Source: JAJTFW01 sp964534995 (GTDB taxonomy: Bacteria > Bacteroidota > Bacteroidia > AKYH767-A > OLB10). Taken from it: a DNA stretch of 52,093 nucleotides. Under the pieces are notes generated by a model. The model did no database searches. It saw only the letters and a program-made list of their open reading frames with translations, and was not told the DNA's origin. The stretch is from contig CAZHSC010000017.1 in the NCBI GenBank assembly GCA_964534995.1, positions 1 to 52,093 on the forward strand, written 5' to 3'. Each line of letters starts with the position of its first letter. Positions within the stretch are counted from its first letter, which is position 1. The translations under genes were made by a program, and so were the position numbers. Of this stretch, positions 33,874-41,551 are shown piece after piece.

Positions 33874-35216
33874 ACGGCATGGATGACTTTTACGGGTACA
33901 TCTTTCATCGCGTAACTGACAATTTCTTCGTACACATGCCTCCAGCCTTTCCACTCTTCCCTGTCATTTACGCTCTGGTTGTGCCAAAGGGTCACGAAAG
34001 TTCCGTTCACCGCTTTCACTTCATCAATCAGTTGCTTTGCCCTGTCAATGGATTCCGGAATACTCAGTTTCATATAGTCTTTCATGGTTCCGTCCATTAG
34101 CATAAACGGCACAAGTCTGAGTTTGGTACTTATGTTAAGGTCAAGGTCGTAAAAGTTAAAACTGCTGCAGATGCTGGCCCTGAAACCAATCTCGGAGGCG
34201 TATCCCATGGAGTAGTCTTCTTTGATATCGAACTCGAGCAGGTTGCGGTAGGTGTTTGGAAAAGTAACTTTTAAAAAATGCTGCCTGCTTTTAACGACTT
34301 CCCTTTTCAGGACTTTACTCAATCGCCGGATTTCTTTTCGGAGCTGTTCTTTATTGCTGTTGCTGAAGTAGGAGGGATGCACTCCCACTTCAGCATAGTC
34401 GGCAATGGATTTTATCAGCGACTGAAAACTGCGGCTCCCTTCCACGGGTAAATTTTTATCATATTCACCATAGTCACCAACCAGGAAAAAATAAATCTGT
34501 TTCAGGTGATAACGCCTGGCGACCTCAAGCTGCCATTCATAGGTGTCGTAAGGGTCTTTTTCCAGGTTCAGCAATACCCTGACACGCTCTGCTATTTTCC
34601 TGAAATTAAAAGTAAACAATGCCAGGGCGAATGCACCGAAATGCCTGACAAGCCCCTTTTCTTTATAGGCAAAGGCGGAGTCGATATCAAAAGTAGATAT
34701 ATAACGGTAGTGGGTTTCTGAAAAAGTAAGTGAAGGATAGTGGTTTTGCAGAATTTTTTTTATCTCAAGCGCCCAGATATTGACCATGGGCTTATGTAGG
34801 AAATTTTTCTGGTATGCCAGGCTTTGCTGGGGGCTGAAGCGCATGTGCTCATCCTTGATGTGCGGTAAATATTCTTCATACCTGCTTACGAGGTAGAAAC
34901 TGGCCGCGAATGGGTCAAAAGGCATGAGGTATTTAGGGTGGGTACCAAAGAAAACCGGCATGCCGTTCCACTCAAATACATTGATTTGCTGATCTTCGAT
35001 TCCCTTTTCGAACAAGAGCCTGGCGGCAAAGAAAAATGGCTCATCCCCGATGGCATGATCGCCATAGCTCATCTTTGGTCCCTCGCATTTTTTAAATTCT
35101 TCGGGAGCATGTGTAAAATAATAACTGAGGCCAAGCAAATCCCCGAGGATCAGGTCAAAGATATAGCTGAGACGCGGTGATTTCTTTGAAGTATAAATCA
35201 GCAAGGGTTGGGTCAT
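33870..35216 (-). CDS. DUF7033-type polysaccharide deacetylase-family protein
   Basis: A 448-aa protein. The first third (LLIYTSKKSPRLSYIFDLIL) is the domain usually found before this kind of deacetylase. The last two thirds are NodB-like, with TFDIDSAF (Asp177, Asp179), VGVHPSYFSN (His280) and a motif with Arg346 in GFRASIC, ending with TFVTLWHNQSV. Start: the frame is open to a TTG at 35240, but the ATG at 35216 gives the usual family N-terminus. It lies 39 bp after the radC stop and leads into four tightly packed genes. Confidence 0.75.
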   Translation of the reverse strand: MTQPLLIYTSKKSPRLSYIFDLILGDLLGLSYYFTHAPEEFKKCEGPKMSYGDHAIGDEPFFFAARLLFEKGIEDQQINVFEWNGMPVFFGTHPKYLMPFDPFAASFYLVSRYEEYLPHIKDEHMRFSPQQSLAYQKNFLHKPMVNIWALEIKKILQNHYPSLTFSETHYRYISTFDIDSAFAYKEKGLVRHFGAFALALFTFNFRKIAERVRVLLNLEKDPYDTYEWQLEVARRYHLKQIYFFLVGDYGEYDKNLPVEGSRSFQSLIKSIADYAEVGVHPSYFSNSNKEQLRKEIRRLSKVLKREVVKSRQHFLKVTFPNTYRNLLEFDIKEDYSMGYASEIGFRASICSSFNFYDLDLNISTKLRLVPFMLMDGTMKDYMKLSIPESIDRAKQLIDEVKAVNGTFVTLWHNQSVNDREEWKGWRHVYEEIVSYAMKDVPVKVIHAV

Positions 35217-35255
35217 GGGTACATACGGGGATGTCCGCAATCACTTCAACGGATT

Positions 35256-35942
35256 TTACAACGTCCCGGCATCTGCAAAGCTATAAAAACTTGACCCTGC
35301 AATGATGATATGATCAAGTATGGATATCTCGAGCAGTTTTCCTCCTTCCATCAGCTTGCGCGTAAGTTGCCGGTCGCTTTCACTGGGATTGGGGTTTGTG
35401 CTGGGATGATTGTGACTGAGGATGATACCACTCGCCCGGTATTGCAGGGCTTCAAAGAATATCATTTTCGGATCCACCACGGTACCGCTGATACCGCCGC
35501 GGCTGATAGGTCGGATGTCAATTACCTTGTTGGCCCTGTTCATCAGGATCACCCAGAATTCTTCGTGTGGCAAATCGCTGAGCAGAGGGGAAAGCAGATT
35601 GACGGCATCGGTAGAGCATTTAATGTTTTCCTTTTGCTTGGCTTCGCTGAGTCTGCATCTTCTGCCTAACTCCATTGCGGCAACCAGCGTAATCGCTTTT
35701 ACCGGGCCTATGCCTTTCGTCCGGGCGAGCTGAAGGTAACCGCTTCTTGATATTTCACGGAGGTCATTATTGCATTGCGCCAATACCTGTCGGGCGAGAT
35801 CTATTGCCGTAAGTTTGGCGGTCCCGTTTCGGAGCAGAATGGCAATCAGTTCTGCGTTGCTTAAGGCAGAGGAGCCGAGTTGTTGCATTTTCTCCCGCGG
35901 CCTGTCGGCATGCGACCATTCTTTGATTCCGAAATTTTTCAT
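35256..35942 (-). CDS. radC: RadC-family JAMM/MPN+ protein
   Basis: A 228-aa protein. An N-terminal helix-hairpin-helix-like part (RTKGIGPVKAITL) is followed by a JAMM metalloprotease-like domain with the zinc motif SHNHPSTNPNPSESD (His177, His179, Asp190). The family is named for DNA repair, but its biochemical role is not settled. It lies between rpsT and the deacetylase string. Confidence 0.93.
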   Translation of the reverse strand: MKNFGIKEWSHADRPREKMQQLGSSALSNAELIAILLRNGTAKLTAIDLARQVLAQCNNDLREISRSGYLQLARTKGIGPVKAITLVAAMELGRRCRLSEAKQKENIKCSTDAVNLLSPLLSDLPHEEFWVILMNRANKVIDIRPISRGGISGTVVDPKMIFFEALQYRASGIILSHNHPSTNPNPSESDRQLTRKLMEGGKLLEISILDHIIIAGSSFYSFADAGTL

Positions 35943-35976
35943 GCTGCATCCGGTTTCTGACCGGATCCTGCAAAAA

Positions 35977-36005
35977 TAAAAACGCCCCCCGTGAGGAAGG
36001 CGTTT
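35977..36005 (-). terminator. Terminator of rpsT
   Basis: AAACGCC (35980-35986) pairs with GGCGTTT (35999-36005). On the minus strand the stem is followed by a T-rich run (opposite the A residues at 35972-35979). It lies 24 bp past the rpsT stop. Confidence 0.75.
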
Positions 36006-36028
36006 ATAATCGTTTAAATACGGTTATG

Positions 36029-36283
36029 TTATGCGAGACCGTTAACGTGCTTCTGAATGCTCGATTTCAGGTTGGCCGCTTTGTTCTTGTGAATTACGTT
36101 CTTTTTGGCAAGACGGTCTAAAAGGGCACTGACTTCAGGTAACAGTGAAGCAGCTTTGCTCTTGTCCTTGGTGGAACGAAGCTCTTTCAAAAGATTACGG
36201 GTTGTCTTGGCCTGATAGCGGTTTCTTACACGCTTGGACTCACTGGAACGGATTCGCTTTTCGGCTGATTTGTGATTTGCCAT
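36029..36283 (-). CDS. rpsT: 30S ribosomal protein S20
   Basis: S20 (84 aa) is a three-helix, highly basic protein bound at the bottom of 16S rRNA. MANHKSAEKRIRSSESKRVRNR is the standard start, and the C-terminus reads KNVIHKNKAANLKSSIQKHVNGL. It lies 75 bp after tRNA-Glu and is probably read from the same promoter. Confidence 0.97.
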   Translation of the reverse strand: MANHKSAEKRIRSSESKRVRNRYQAKTTRNLLKELRSTKDKSKAASLLPEVSALLDRLAKKNVIHKNKAANLKSSIQKHVNGLA

Positions 36284-36358
36284 TGCAATTTCAATGTTTA
36301 ATAATTAGTTCAGTGTACTCTTTTCTTCCCACTTTCGACAGTGAGTTTACTGATATTG

Positions 36359-36431
36359 TAGCCCGTACGGGAATCGAACCCGTGTTTCCTCCGTGAAAGG
36401 GAGATGTCCTAGACCCCTAGACGAACGGGCC
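36359..36431 (-). tRNA. tRNA-Glu (anticodon TTC)
   Basis: Seventy-three bases fold as a full cloverleaf. The acceptor GGCCCGT pairs with ACGGGCT (G-T first pair) and the discriminator is A. The anticodon stem is TCTCC/GGAGG with loop CTTTCAC (anticodon TTC), and the T arm is ACGGG-TTCGATT-CCCGT. CCA is not encoded. It is upstream of rpsT on the same strand, with its own promoter. Confidence 0.96.
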
Positions 36432-36460
36432 ATAGGGGATGTTTCTTACGAAACGGAGCG

Positions 36461-36490
36461 CAAAATTAGCGCAATATTTTGAATAGACAA
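36461..36490 (-). promoter_or_regulatory. Promoter of tRNA-Glu-rpsT
   Basis: On the minus strand TTG (plus positions 36488-36490) and TAATTTTG (36461-36468) are spaced by exactly 19 bp, 30 bp before the tRNA 5' end. It lies in the 80-bp gap after the E2 gene. Confidence 0.75.
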
Positions 36491-36511
36491 GCCTTAAATC
36501 GTTTTTTCCTG

Positions 36512-37864
36512 TCAGATTTCCCGGTTAGGGTCAAATTGTTCAAGGTAATCTGCCACTTTTCTGATAAAGCTTCCGCCAAGACTACCATCTACCACCCTGT
36601 GGTCGTAGCTCATCGATAAGAACATCATGTGGCGGATACCTATGGTATCCCCTTGTGGCGTTTCGATTACAGCCGGCTTCTTCCGGATAGCGCCTACAGC
36701 CATTATGGCCACCTGCGGTTGGTTGATAATAGGTGTACCCATCACATTACCAAAGCTCCCTACATTGGTTAAAGTGTATGTACCACCCTGAATTTCATCA
36801 GGTTGTAATTTATTTTGCCTGGCTCTGGCCGCCAGGTCATTCACCGATTTGGTAAGTCCTACCAGGTTCATCCGGTCAGCATTTTTTATAACGGGAACAA
36901 TCAGATTTCCAGAGGGTAAAGCGGTTGCCATTCCTATATTAATATTCTTTTTGACCAAAATCTTGGTGCCTTCAACACTAATATTGATTAATGGGAAATC
37001 CTTGATTGCCTTAACAATGGCCTCAATAAATACCGGGGTATAAGTTATTTTTTCACCTTCTCTTTTTTCGAAAGATTTCTTGATCCGCTCTCTCCACATT
37101 ACAATATTGGTTACGTCAGCCTCCACATAAGAGGTGACGTGAGGAGATGTCTGTTTGCTCATGACCATATGATCGGCAATAAGTTTCCGCATACGGTCCA
37201 TTTCAATAATTTCTACATCTCCAGATACAGAACTGGCAGGTTTCGATGGACTTGCGGCCACAGGAGTTTCGCTTTTAGGAGCTGCGGTGGCTGGCGAAAC
37301 GACCTCAATCCTGGGAGCAAATCCTTTCTTCTTTTGGTCAACAAAGCCCAGGATATCTTTTTTCGTAACCCTCCCTTCGGCACCTGTTCCCGGTATACTG
37401 TCCAGTTCAGCCTGGCTGATACCTTCGGTACCTGCAATAGTTCTCACCAACGGGGAATAAAACCGGTTGCCATTGGAAGTAACAGGGCTAACAGCAGGGG
37501 TATGGGGTACAAAAGGAACATCAGATATTGCCGCCTGTTGTGTAGCAGCCTGAGGACCGGCACTAACTGTAATATTTTCGGATACAGACATTTGACCGTT
37601 TGATGGGCCTGTATTGACAGGGCCTTCTGTCGAGATAATGGCAATGGGTGTACCTACCTGAACTACCTCGCCTTCCTGAAAGAGTCGTTTCAGGAGGGTA
37701 CCACCAGCGGTGGAGGGTACTTCCGAATCTACCTTGTCAGTAGCTATTTCCAGTAAAGATTCATCGGCTTCGATGCGTTCTCCTTCGTTTTTTAACCACT
37801 TGATTATAGTTGCTTCATGAACACTTTCGCCCATTTTAGGCATTTTAAGTTCTACCTGTGCCAT
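36512..37864 (-). CDS. 2-oxoacid dehydrogenase E2 (dihydrolipoamide acyltransferase)
   Basis: E2 (450 aa) moves the acyl group from E1 to CoA in a 2-oxoacid dehydrogenase complex. One lipoyl domain is at residues 1-80, with the lipoylated Lys44 in ATDKVDSEVPS. A Pro/Ala/Ser/Thr-rich linker follows. A peripheral-subunit-binding domain (about 138-176) contains SPLVRTIAGTEGIS and GAEGRVTKKDI. The catalytic domain starts at about 218 and carries His422 and Asp426 in SYDHRVVDG. The E1 fusion at 47290-49290 is the likely partner. Branched-chain or pyruvate specificity cannot be decided. Confidence 0.92.
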   Translation of the reverse strand: MAQVELKMPKMGESVHEATIIKWLKNEGERIEADESLLEIATDKVDSEVPSTAGGTLLKRLFQEGEVVQVGTPIAIISTEGPVNTGPSNGQMSVSENITVSAGPQAATQQAAISDVPFVPHTPAVSPVTSNGNRFYSPLVRTIAGTEGISQAELDSIPGTGAEGRVTKKDILGFVDQKKKGFAPRIEVVSPATAAPKSETPVAASPSKPASSVSGDVEIIEMDRMRKLIADHMVMSKQTSPHVTSYVEADVTNIVMWRERIKKSFEKREGEKITYTPVFIEAIVKAIKDFPLINISVEGTKILVKKNINIGMATALPSGNLIVPVIKNADRMNLVGLTKSVNDLAARARQNKLQPDEIQGGTYTLTNVGSFGNVMGTPIINQPQVAIMAVGAIRKKPAVIETPQGDTIGIRHMMFLSMSYDHRVVDGSLGGSFIRKVADYLEQFDPNREI

Positions 37865-37903
37865 AACAATTCGTTCTTCGGTTTAAACCTGAATAAATTC
37901 GTG

Positions 37904-37936
37904 CGAAGTTAGGAATTATTCCCCTCATCACTCAAA
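37904..37936 (-). promoter_or_regulatory. Possible promoter of the E2 gene
   Basis: On the minus strand TTTG (plus positions 37933-37936) and TAACTTCG (37904-37911, one mismatch to TAnnTTTG) are 21 bp apart, about 40 bp before the E2 start. Confidence 0.4.
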
Positions 37937-38006
37937 TTCTACGCCTCGTCATGGAAAAGCCCCTGGTTCAAAATAGGAAATTTGATCAATCGTCATTACC
38001 CTTGCA

Positions 38007-38600
38007 ATGTCAACTATCACACCCTATACCGTTTCAATGACGCAGCAAAATGAAACCATACATAATGCGGTGCAGAAGTACCGCAAACGACTGTATGATT
38101 TTATCCGTCTGCGCGTAAAAGAAAGTGCCGATGCCGAAGATATTTTACAGGATGTCTTCTATGAACTTACCTCCAGCTACCGTGTGCTGCAACCGGTGGA
38201 GCAAATGGCTGCCTGGCTTTTCAGGGTGGCGAGAAATAAAATAACCGACAGGTACCGTAAGCATAAACCCTTGTTATATGATGACCTTCATCAGGGTATT
38301 TCAGAAGAAGGGGAGCAGCATTCATTTCTCGAAGAATTGCTTGGAGCCGGTGATGATCCCGGCTTTTTGTCGAAAGACAATGAGGTGATTCGTGAAGCCC
38401 TGTTACAGGCCCTGGATGAATTGCCACAGGAACAAAGGGAGGTTTTTGTAAAACATGAACTTGAACAAAAGAGTTTTAAGGAAATCAGCGAAGAAACGGG
38501 GGTTCCAGTCAATACTTTATTATCCAGGAAGCACTATGCCATTAAGTTCCTGCGAAAGAGGCTTGTCTCCTTATACAAAGAACTGTTTGATGAAAGATGA
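38007..38600 (+). CDS. ECF-family RNA polymerase sigma factor
   Basis: A 197-aa sigma-70 family member with only regions 2 and 4. Region 2 reads LYDFIRLRVKESADAEDILQDVFYEL ... AAWLFRVARNKITDRYRK. Region 4 reads LPQEQREVFVKHELEQKSFKEISEETGVPVNTLLSRKHYAI. The ATG at 38037 (MTQQNETIHN) is an alternative start that would remove ten residues. No classical anti-sigma gene follows; the next gene encodes a small membrane protein. Its regulon is unknown, and envelope stress is a reasonable guess given the Spy-like gene nearby. Confidence 0.88.
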   Translation: MSTITPYTVSMTQQNETIHNAVQKYRKRLYDFIRLRVKESADAEDILQDVFYELTSSYRVLQPVEQMAAWLFRVARNKITDRYRKHKPLLYDDLHQGISEEGEQHSFLEELLGAGDDPGFLSKDNEVIREALLQALDELPQEQREVFVKHELEQKSFKEISEETGVPVNTLLSRKHYAIKFLRKRLVSLYKELFDER

Positions 38601-38709
38601 ATAAGAGGCCTGAATTAATTAATAATTACATGTCAGGTGTCAACGGTGATACAGTGGTGTGTAACCTTAAAAATTGTAAATAAAAGTTAAAACCCAAAAG
38701 CTGCGTAAA

Positions 38710-39030
38710 ATGAAATCTGATTTTATCTTAAAGGCGATAGCCGGATTTATCGCCATGTTTCTACTCGTCGGTGCAGTACTGATGTATCTGTGGAACTGGC
38801 TGATGCCTGAATTATTTCAACTTCCCGGCATTTCATTGCTTCAGGCCTGGGGTTTGTTACTGATTTCAAAAATTTTATTTGGCGGCGGCGGGGCGCACTT
38901 TCAAAAGAAGTGGAAGGGAGCATGGAATGAACATTGCCGGAACAAACTGGAGTCGATGTCGCCTGAAGAGCGAGAGAAGTTCCGTCAGCGCTGGGAAGCC
39001 CGATGTGGTAAGTGGAAGCAAGAGGATTGA
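38710..39030 (+). CDS. Small membrane protein downstream of the ECF sigma gene
   Basis: A 106-aa protein with two hydrophobic segments (about 8-30 and 43-60) and a basic, charged C-terminal half (MSPEEREKFRQRWEARCGKWKQ). It lies 109 bp after the sigma gene on the same strand and could be part of the same unit. It may modulate the sigma factor at the membrane, but it has no recognisable anti-sigma domain. A shared terminator hairpin lies downstream. Confidence 0.75.
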   Translation: MKSDFILKAIAGFIAMFLLVGAVLMYLWNWLMPELFQLPGISLLQAWGLLLISKILFGGGGAHFQKKWKGAWNEHCRNKLESMSPEEREKFRQRWEARCGKWKQED

Positions 39031-39074
39031 ACCTGCTTTTAAGGTAGCAGGGTACAATTGTATTCAATAATGCC

Positions 39075-39110
39075 CTCAAAAAAAAGCTCACCTTGATGAA
39101 GATGAGCTTT
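39075..39110. terminator. Terminator between convergent genes
   Basis: AAAGCTCA (39083-39090) pairs with TGAGCTTT (39103-39110) around a 12-nt loop. On the minus strand eight T residues follow, so it terminates the Spy-like gene. It can also serve the plus-strand small membrane protein gene. Confidence 0.75.
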
Positions 39111-39129
39111 ATTATCCAATGATTCGCTG

Positions 39130-39540
39130 TTATTTGTCGGTGCCGTCTTCTTCTTTTTCTGAGGCATTGATCTTTTCTGTTGCACGGCGCTCTTCCATTT
39201 TCTTCTTTACTTCACTTCTTCGCTGATCTTTCATGGCTTCGTATTTTTCCATCTGCTCAGGATTCAGGATTTCACCCAGTTCTTTTTCGAAAGTCTGCCT
39301 TGTTGCCATGGCTTTTTCACGGTCGTTACTGCGTTCCTGTTCTGCTTTTAATGCGGCAGCTTTAACCCTGGCGGTCTGATCATCAGTGAGTACCAGTTTT
39401 GATTTTAATAATTCCGCACGTTTGTTGGCCCTTTCTTCAGCACTCAATTGTTTGGCAGCAGATCGCCTTTCCTGAGCGAAAGTGGTACCTGTCGCGGAAA
39501 TTCCAATGAAGAGGACAAGGAGGCAAATGATGTTTTTCAT
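39130..39540 (-). CDS. Periplasmic Spy/LTXXQ-like protein
   Basis: A 136-aa protein with a signal peptide ending near TFA-QE. The mature part is almost entirely helical and charged. It contains LVLTDDQTARVKAAAL and ILNPEQMEKYEAMKDQR, a two-repeat pattern similar to the LTXXQ motifs of Spy/CpxP periplasmic chaperones. It probably buffers envelope stress or metal stress, but the similarity is only at motif level. It has its own -7 box and terminator. Confidence 0.7.
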   Translation of the reverse strand: MKNIICLLVLFIGISATGTTFAQERRSAAKQLSAEERANKRAELLKSKLVLTDDQTARVKAAALKAEQERSNDREKAMATRQTFEKELGEILNPEQMEKYEAMKDQRRSEVKKKMEERRATEKINASEKEEDGTDK

Positions 39541-39561
39541 ATTTTTTTTAATTTAAGATTT

Positions 39562-39569
39562 CAAATATA
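39562..39569 (-). promoter_or_regulatory. -7 box of the Spy-like gene
   Basis: TATATTTG on the minus strand matches TAnnTTTG exactly and ends 21 bp before the start codon. No clear TTG at the -33 distance. Confidence 0.5.
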
Positions 39570-39621
39570 AGCGATAGTTTAAAGGCTACCATGTATTTTT
39601 CATTAAGACCGGATTTCGGTT

Positions 39622-40667
39622 TCATATCTGCCTGATCATTTCTTTCAGGCTGGTTTTGACGATGTCACCCATGTTTTTACATTTATTGAAGGAGGCAGTT
39701 TGGTAATATTGGCTCAGCTCCTCCTTTAATTGCAGGGTTTTCTCAGGCGTGCTGATAGTGTCCTGGCTCATACAATCCAGCAGGTCTTTGAGCATTCTTT
39801 TACCGGCTTTCATCCGCTTGGCGATGAGGGTACGTTCTTCAATCTGATATTGGTGTACCGTTTCCCTGGTCATGAGTTGGATGGCCAGGTTTACAATAAC
39901 ATTGTTTTCTTTAAAATATTGCGGCATATATAATGACCTCCTGCCCTCATAGCTCTGCTGATCGAAATCAATTGCACGGATCCGNNNNNNNNNNTCCGGT
40001 AGTGTAATTCTTCAAAATCAGGGGTAATATCTATTACATAATTATAGGACCGCATATCTCCCAACAAACGAACAAAACAACGCTCATTGAACTTTACAAA
40101 CTCCTTGGCCAGACGTATGGCGTTAATTCCTTTGTCCTCCAGATGGTTTTTGATGAACATATCACCCGGGATGCCCGCGATATGCTCTTCCACCAGGGTG
40201 TCTTCACTTACAAAATAGCTGATGCGGTTAGGGGACAATATATGCTCAAGTTCAAGTCCGTAAACACGCGACGCATCAGCTTGTTTGATGTAGAAATAAT
40301 CAAAGTTATCATTCAGGTTATTTACTATTTTAATACGAAAAGGTTTTGAGTTGCCGAAGGTACAGTAGTCAACACGCTCCACATAAAGATGTTCAATTAC
40401 CGTTTTGTCACCTCCTGTTTTCAGTTGGGCATAAATATGGGTAAGCGCCTGGTTGATATGTGACATATCCGTAGGAGAATAGTACACGCTTTCCCAAAGG
40501 GTGTCCTTGCCGGTTCTGTCATAGTAAGGGAAGGAGGAGTTAAAATGCAATAAGTCTTTGTAGTCAATTTCAGCTTTAAATTTACGGCCATAGCCCCGGA
40601 GGTACTTGCGCAGGGGAGCATTCAGAGAGAAATTTGGTTTTTTTTGTGAAATGCGGTTTTCCGTCAT
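39622..40667 (-). CDS. Kinase-fold-like protein, interrupted by an assembly gap
   Basis: A single gene broken by ten Ns at 39985-39994. TCCG stands on both sides of the gap; merging the two copies and removing the Ns restores one open frame of 344 codons (343 aa) through HYRIRAIDFDQQ. The whole C-terminal part (FDQQSYEGRRSLYMPQYFKEN onward) is then in frame. The N-lobe has YFYIKQA (Lys128) and an acidic helix (ELEH). The catalytic-loop region is LLGDMRSYNYVIDI (Asp204, Asn209), followed by AIDFD (Asp229, Asp231). This order resembles an aminoglycoside-phosphotransferase/HipA-like kinase fold, though the family is not identified. The start at 40667 is favoured because a -7-like TACCTTCG (40686-40693) lies just before it. 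Confidence 0.65.
39985..39994. other. Assembly gap (10 N) with overlapping flanks
   Basis: The bases before (TCCG at 39981-39984) and after (TCCG at 39995-39998) are identical. The coding frame is restored only if these four bases are merged, so the two contigs overlap by 4 bp and no sequence is missing. Confidence 0.85.
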
Positions 40668-40846
40668 ACCCGATCTGCCAGGACACGAAGGTACATAAAT
40701 TCGTTTGCTGCTGCGATCCTTTGCTTGCAGAAAAAATGCGTAAAGCAAAGAGATGAACGGTTACCGCTTGTGGGTGTTTCTGCAATCCCGGTGTGCGTGA
40801 ATAACCCGGACGGAAGCCGCGTTTCCGGAAATGGATGCTGCTGCTA

Positions 40847-41488
40847 TTACTTCTTTTGGATGATGCTCAGACCATCGCGCAAGGGCAGCATACAAACTTC
40901 TACACGGGAATCCGATTGAATTTTAGTATTGAAATCAGAAATTGCCCGTGTGTCCTCGTCTTGCTGCTCCGGCGATTTTAATACATGTCCGCTCCAGAGT
41001 ACGTTGTCGGCGATGATAAATCCACCCGGCCTCACCTTGTCAATAACCATATTGAAGTAATGTATATATTCTCTTTTATCGGCATCTATAAAAACCAGGT
41101 CGTAAGTGTAGGGTAATGTGGGAAGAATGTCGGTGGCATTGCCTGTTTTTTGTTCGATCTGTGATGCACGGCCGGATTCGAAAAAATAAGCGGCACTGAA
41201 TTCCTCCAGTTCGTCATTGATGTCAATGGTGATAAGCTTTCCATCCGCTGACAATCCTTCGCACAGGCACAGCGCCGAATAGCCTGTATACGTTCCTATT
41301 TCCAGAATACAGGATGGCTGAATCATTTTACTGATAGCGGATAAAAAACGGCCTTGTAAATGACCGCTGAGCATGCGGGGATTTAATACCCTGGCATGGG
41401 TGTCGCGGTTCAATCGCTGCAATAGTTCCGGCTCAGGTGAACTGTGGTGTTCACAGTAATTTAAAATATCATTTGAGATGAATTCCAT
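40847..41488 (-). CDS. Class I SAM-dependent O-methyltransferase
   Basis: A 213-aa methyltransferase of the catechol/caffeoyl-CoA O-methyltransferase type. The SAM motif I ILEIGTYTGYSALCL is clear, followed by the acidic LITIDIND. The family VFIDADKREYIHYF and PGGFIIADNVLWSGHV segments supply metal-binding Asp/Asn residues. The substrate is unknown. No operon partner is evident. Confidence 0.9.
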   Translation of the reverse strand: MEFISNDILNYCEHHSSPEPELLQRLNRDTHARVLNPRMLSGHLQGRFLSAISKMIQPSCILEIGTYTGYSALCLCEGLSADGKLITIDINDELEEFSAAYFFESGRASQIEQKTGNATDILPTLPYTYDLVFIDADKREYIHYFNMVIDKVRPGGFIIADNVLWSGHVLKSPEQQDEDTRAISDFNTKIQSDSRVEVCMLPLRDGLSIIQKK

Positions 41489-41551
41489 GTGTGACAGGTT
41501 AACGCGGTTGCTACTGATGATAATGATTTGGCGCAGTATCTGGATTTTTAC

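Noticed and set aside
39891..40748. A chimeric 285-aa protein reading through the Ns and ending ISISRAMRAGGHYICRN
   Set aside because: It exists only because ten Ns plus a duplicated TCCG shift the frame; merging the flanks gives a coherent 343-aa protein that continues to 39622.
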